A DNA stretch of 8,496 nucleotides from an uncultured Clostridia bacterium. GTDB taxonomy: Bacteria > Bacillota > Clostridia > Christensenellales > CAG-314. Of this stretch, positions 6,079 through 8,496 are shown piece after piece. The stretch is from contig CAKRAM010000149.1 of the NCBI GenBank assembly GCA_934294965.1, positions 1 through 8,496 on the forward strand, written 5' to 3'. Within the stretch, counting starts at the first letter, position 1; every line of letters starts with the position of its first letter. Below the pieces are notes generated by a model. That model searched no databases. It worked only from the letters and a program-made list of their open reading frames with translations, and was not told the DNA's origin. The position numbers and the translations under genes were made by a program.

Positions 6079-6909
6079 ATGATTAACCTATTGTCCGTCG
6101 GACGAGATATTCAGTGGTCAAGCGTTGCCGTTGCCGTTGGCATAATGGTGGGTGCTGCCGCGCTTTTGGGCGTGTGCATAATGCTTATTTCCAAACTTTG
6201 CAAAGTGGAGGAAGATCATCGCATTGCCGAAGTTACAGGATGTTTGGCAGGAGCCAACTGCGGCGCATGCGGCTATCCCGGTTGTTCGGGCTATGCAAAA
6301 GCGTTGGTGGAAGGTAAAGCAGGATTGGATGCGTGCGGTCAAACGGGCGCGGACAAAAAAGTGCAAATTTGCAACATTTTGGGCATCGAGGCGCAAGGCG
6401 GTTTGGAGCCTACCGTTGCAGTCGTCGCCTGTTGCGGCGGAGTGGACGCGGCTGATCGCTTCGAGTACGTCGGTGAAACCGATTGCGTAAGCCAAAGCGC
6501 GTTCAAGGGCGGCAAAAAACAATGTTCCTTCGGCTGTTTGGGCGGCGGAACTTGCAGCGAAATTTGCCCCTACGGCAGTGTTAAAGTGGAAGAAAATCAG
6601 GTGGCAAAGGTCAGCCCCGTTTTGTGCGTAGGTTGCGGACTTTGCATCGGTGCCTGTCCCAAAAAAATCATTGAAAGGGTGCCTAAAACTGCAAAAATCT
6701 ACGTGGCGTGCAATTCCTCATGCAAAGGTAAGGAAGTTATGCAAGCCTGCAAAAACGGATGTATAGCCTGTGGCAAGTGCGCTCGCGTTTGTCCGCAGCA
6801 AGCAATAAAAATGCAAAACAATTTGCCGGTGATAGACTATTCCAAGTGCATCGGTTGCGGCAAATGCGTGGAAGATTGCCCTCGCGGAACGATAAAATAC
6901 ATGCAATAA
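6079..6909 (+). CDS. rnfB: RnfB, ferredoxin-oxidising multi-cluster subunit
   Basis: RnfB accepts electrons from reduced ferredoxin and feeds them into the complex. It has an N-terminal membrane helix (about residues 15-40). The Fe-S domain that is the mark of RnfB follows: C55-x5-C61-x2-C64-x4-C69, with the sequence ANCGACGYPGC. Next come a Cys-rich stretch (VACCGG, 116-121) and one pair of ferredoxin clusters (C149/C153/C159/C163 and C183-x2-C186-x2-C189-x3-C193-P). A second pair is C228-x2-C231-x2-C234-x3-C238-P and C257-x2-C260-x2-C263-x3-C267-P. At least five clusters are therefore supported, with additional cysteines (C211, C215, C224) between the pairs. The length of 276 residues is within the range of the family. 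TAGGAGGT at 6063-6070 overlaps the rnfA stop and gives 8-nt spacing. It is the last gene of the operon, as in other clostridial rnfCDGEAB clusters. Confidence 0.96.
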   Translation: MINLLSVGRDIQWSSVAVAVGIMVGAAALLGVCIMLISKLCKVEEDHRIAEVTGCLAGANCGACGYPGCSGYAKALVEGKAGLDACGQTGADKKVQICNILGIEAQGGLEPTVAVVACCGGVDAADRFEYVGETDCVSQSAFKGGKKQCSFGCLGGGTCSEICPYGSVKVEENQVAKVSPVLCVGCGLCIGACPKKIIERVPKTAKIYVACNSSCKGKEVMQACKNGCIACGKCARVCPQQAIKMQNNLPVIDYSKCIGCGKCVEDCPRGTIKYMQ

Positions 6910-6923
6910 AACGATTATGTTTT

Positions 6924-6959
6924 CGGCGATCGCGCTTTTGGCGTGGTCGCCGTTTTTTT
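6924..6959 (+). terminator. Rho-independent terminator of the rnf operon
   Basis: A 12-bp GC-rich stem (6924-6935 with 6941-6952, two G-U pairs) has a 5-nt loop TTTTG and is followed by seven T. It begins 15 nt after the rnfB stop codon and marks the operon end. Confidence 0.93.
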
Positions 6960-6964
6960 GTACG

Positions 6965-6980
6965 TGCCAATTTGTTGGCA
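6965..6980. promoter_or_regulatory. Palindrome overlapping the -35 element of the next operon
   Basis: TGCCAATTTGTTGGCA is a perfect 6-bp inverted repeat (TGCCAA / TTGGCA) with a 4-bp centre. Its right half is itself the -35 element of the promoter downstream. It is therefore placed like a repressor site. It lies just after the T-run of the rnf terminator and is separate from that stem. I cannot name a regulator. Confidence 0.4.
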
Positions 6981-7003
6981 AACAGCCGATTGTGTGCTAA
7001 AAT
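6975..7003 (+). promoter_or_regulatory. Promoter of the yfbR operon
   Basis: A -35 element TTGGCA (6975-6980) stands exactly 17 bp before a -10 element TAAAAT (6998-7003), and the -10 is preceded by TG at 6995-6996 (extended -10). Each hexamer is one base off consensus. Transcription would begin near 7010, about 80 nt before the start codon. Confidence 0.7.
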
Positions 7004-7090
7004 ACAGTTATCTGCAAAATTTGTCGATTTGTGTCGGCATAAGGGCAATCGTCGCAAGATATTGCGGCTCGACCGCCCAAAGGGGTTAAT

Positions 7091-7666
7091 ATGTACAAGT
7101 TTTTTGCGTATCTTAACAGAATGAAGTATATCAACCGTTGGAGTTTGATGCGTTCCACCGTCAGGGAAAACATAATGGAACACAGTCAGCAAGTCGCCGT
7201 GGTGGCTCATGCGTTGGCGACAATTTCCAACGTGTATTTCGGCGGCAATTTGGATGCAAATTCCATTGCGGTAAAGGCTCTCTTTCACGAAACCAGCGAG
7301 GTTTTGACGGGCGATTTGCCCACGCCGATAAAGTACTACAACGCGGAAATTCGCGATGCCTACAAGGCTTTGGAACAGTACTCCAACGACAAGCTTTTGC
7401 TGCTTTTGCCCGAAGAGCTTCGCGCCGAGTACGACAAAATCGTCAACGCCCCCAAGGACGTGGAGTATAAATTCGTAAAATACGCCGACAAGATTTGCGC
7501 CTACCTAAAGTGCATAGACGAAGTCAACATGGGCAATGCGGAATTCCGTCAGGCAAAAAAGACCATAGCGGCGGATATTTCGGCTTTCGGAAGCCCCGAA
7601 GTGGACTACTTCATGGATAATTTCGTTCACGCGTTTGAACTTACGTTGGACGAATTGCAAGCATGA
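7091..7666 (+). CDS. yfbR: 5'-deoxynucleotidase, YfbR family (HD-domain phosphohydrolase)
   Basis: YfbR enzymes remove the 5' phosphate from deoxynucleoside monophosphates in the cytoplasm and help balance nucleotide pools. The 191-residue protein lines up along its whole length with E. coli YfbR as I remember it: FFAYLNRMKYINRWSLMR at the N-terminus, ENIMEHSQQVAVVAHALA, the segment SEVLTGDLPTPIKYYN (69-84), ADKICAYLKC (132-141) and a DYFMDNFV...LTLDEL C-terminus. Expected metal ligands are His31, His66, residue 67 and Asp133. Residue 67 is Glu, so the HD motif reads HE; Glu can still bind metal. ATG 7091 is preceded by AAAGGGG (7079-7085) at 5 nt. The gene is first in its operon, behind its own promoter, and its stop overlaps the next start by 4 bp. 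Confidence 0.93.
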   Translation: MYKFFAYLNRMKYINRWSLMRSTVRENIMEHSQQVAVVAHALATISNVYFGGNLDANSIAVKALFHETSEVLTGDLPTPIKYYNAEIRDAYKALEQYSNDKLLLLLPEELRAEYDKIVNAPKDVEYKFVKYADKICAYLKCIDEVNMGNAEFRQAKKTIAADISAFGSPEVDYFMDNFVHAFELTLDELQA

Positions 7667-8340
7667 TAGAGTTTAGTAACGTTGTTTTGCGCTATCCGTA
7701 CGACGATTTCGACCTGCTTAAGGGCGTTTCCTTTTCCCTAGTCGATGGCGTCAACACAGTCGTTTGCGACGTGCAAAGCGGCAAAAGTTCGCTGTGCAAC
7801 CTGCTTTGCGGCGAAGTTAAGCCAACAAGCGGCAACGTCTATTTTGACGGCAAAGATATTTTGGGTATCACAAACAAAGATAGGGGCATACTTTATCTAT
7901 CGAGCAATCCCCCGTTTTTTTTGAACAAAACTGTGCGGCAAAACGTCGAGTATCCGCTTGCCGTGCGCAAAACGGAAAAATCTCAACGATTGAGCATTGC
8001 CGAGCAAGCAATGCAAACCGTCGGCATTGCCGATTTGGAAAAAGTCAAGGCAAAAAAACTGGACGAAAAGCAAAAAATCGCCGTTATGTTGGCGCGCGGA
8101 TTGACCGTCAGTCGCAAAGTCGTGCTGTTCGACGGCATTTTCGACGACGGCAACGTCGGCGTAACTCAAACGCTAAATCTGTTCGATAGTCCGGTAAAGG
8201 TGATTTTCACGTCAAAAAAGGACTTGCTTATGGGCAACGTGATTGTCTTGGACGGCGGCAAGTGCGTCTACCAAGGCGATGCGGACGGAGCTAAAACCGT
8301 TTTGGACGGATTGGCGTTTCTGTCCGAAAAAACTCTCTAA
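7663..8340 (+). CDS. Degenerate ABC-type ATPase (nucleotide-binding domain with altered catalytic motifs)
   Basis: The 225-residue protein has the fold order of an ABC transporter ATPase, but most key residues are changed. It begins like a normal domain (IEFSNVVLRYPYDDFDLLKGVSFSL). The Walker A loop is C-D-V-Q-S-G-K-S-S (35-43), with Gly-Lys-Ser kept and the first two glycines lost. The Q-loop Gln is replaced (YLSSNPP, 78-84). The signature LSGGQ is LDEKQ (133-137). The Walker B motif VVLFDG (153-158) keeps Asp157 but has Gly158 where the catalytic Glu should be. The H-loop His is Ser184 (IFTSKKD). ATP binding is possible; efficient hydrolysis is unlikely. The frame is intact, so it is not a simple pseudogene. 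No permease partner is seen in the window. The start ATG overlaps the yfbR stop (ATGA) without a clear ribosome binding site, suggesting coupled translation. Its role is unknown. Confidence 0.8.
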   Translation: MIEFSNVVLRYPYDDFDLLKGVSFSLVDGVNTVVCDVQSGKSSLCNLLCGEVKPTSGNVYFDGKDILGITNKDRGILYLSSNPPFFLNKTVRQNVEYPLAVRKTEKSQRLSIAEQAMQTVGIADLEKVKAKKLDEKQKIAVMLARGLTVSRKVVLFDGIFDDGNVGVTQTLNLFDSPVKVIFTSKKDLLMGNVIVLDGGKCVYQGDADGAKTVLDGLAFLSEKTL

Positions 8341-8350
8341 GGAGGTTAAC

Positions 8351-8496
8351 ATGGAAAACAAAAACGATAACGATTTGGATTTTTACGATCGGGAATACAA
8401 CAAAATGCAAAATTCTAACGGAGGCAACGGCGGCGGTGTAACAAAAAGCAAAAAACCGCTTGCGATAACGCTAATCGTTTCCATAGTGCTGCTTTC
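8351..8496 (+). CDS. N-terminus of a membrane-anchored protein of unknown function (3' end missing)
   Basis: Only the first 48 complete codons are in the window. AGGAGG at 8340-8345 stands 5 nt before ATG 8351 and overlaps the last base of the preceding stop codon, so this is the third gene of the yfbR operon. The visible part is an acidic, Asn-rich cytoplasmic leader (MENKNDNDLDFYDREYNKMQ), a Gly/Asn-rich stretch (NSNGGNGGG), a basic patch (KSKK) and the beginning of a hydrophobic helix (PLAITLIVSIVLLS). This is the layout of a protein held by an N-terminal signal anchor with its main domain outside the cell, such as HtrA-like or S41 proteases. The visible residues do not allow a choice. Confidence 0.8.
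   Translation, partial: MENKNDNDLDFYDREYNKMQNSNGGNGGGVTKSKKPLAITLIVSIVLL

Overview
The window looks like a chromosomal piece of an anaerobic, Gram-positive-type bacterium, most likely an uncultured member of the Clostridia. The reasons are the strong AGGAGG-type ribosome binding sites, the clostridial gene order rnfCDGEAB, a surface protein with InlB-type repeats, and the mixed base composition. The lineage is an inference; there is no rRNA or marker gene here to fix it. All convincing genes lie on the + strand.

Layout. (1) Positions 2-1048 hold the 3' end of a cell-surface protein made of InlB-like beta repeats with a C-terminal membrane anchor, closed by a strong terminator (1066-1107). 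(2) Positions 1108-1799 hold no gene. They contain a composite repeat (1248-1537) built from an imperfect long inverted repeat plus an 18-bp direct repeat, then an AT-rich stretch with the rnf promoter and a Fur-box-like palindrome on its -10 element. (3) Positions 1800-6909 are a complete, tightly packed rnfCDGEAB operon ended by a terminator (6924-6959). (4) A new promoter at 6975-7003, with a palindrome on its -35 element, starts a second operon. It contains a YfbR-type 5'-deoxynucleotidase, a small ABC-type ATPase with degraded catalytic motifs that overlaps it by 4 bp, and the first 49 codons of a membrane-anchored protein that runs off the window.

How the genes work together. The Rnf complex oxidises reduced ferredoxin, passes electrons to NAD+ and couples this to Na+ or H+ export. 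RnfB takes electrons from ferredoxin. RnfA and RnfE carry a cysteine pair in the membrane, RnfD and RnfG carry covalently bound FMN, and RnfC holds the NADH-side flavin and NAD site. All six subunits are present with their hallmark cysteines. The flavin attachment motifs of both RnfD and RnfG depart from the usual D-x-x-S-G-A-T pattern, and RnfA seems to carry an extra loop. The downstream operon combines nucleotide clean-up (YfbR) with an ABC-like protein that is probably not a normal transporter ATPase.

The most interesting points are the paired changes at the flavin sites, the degenerate ABC protein coupled to yfbR, the composite repeat, and the two palindromes placed on promoters. I see no CRISPR array, tRNA, rRNA, phage or recognisable defence system.
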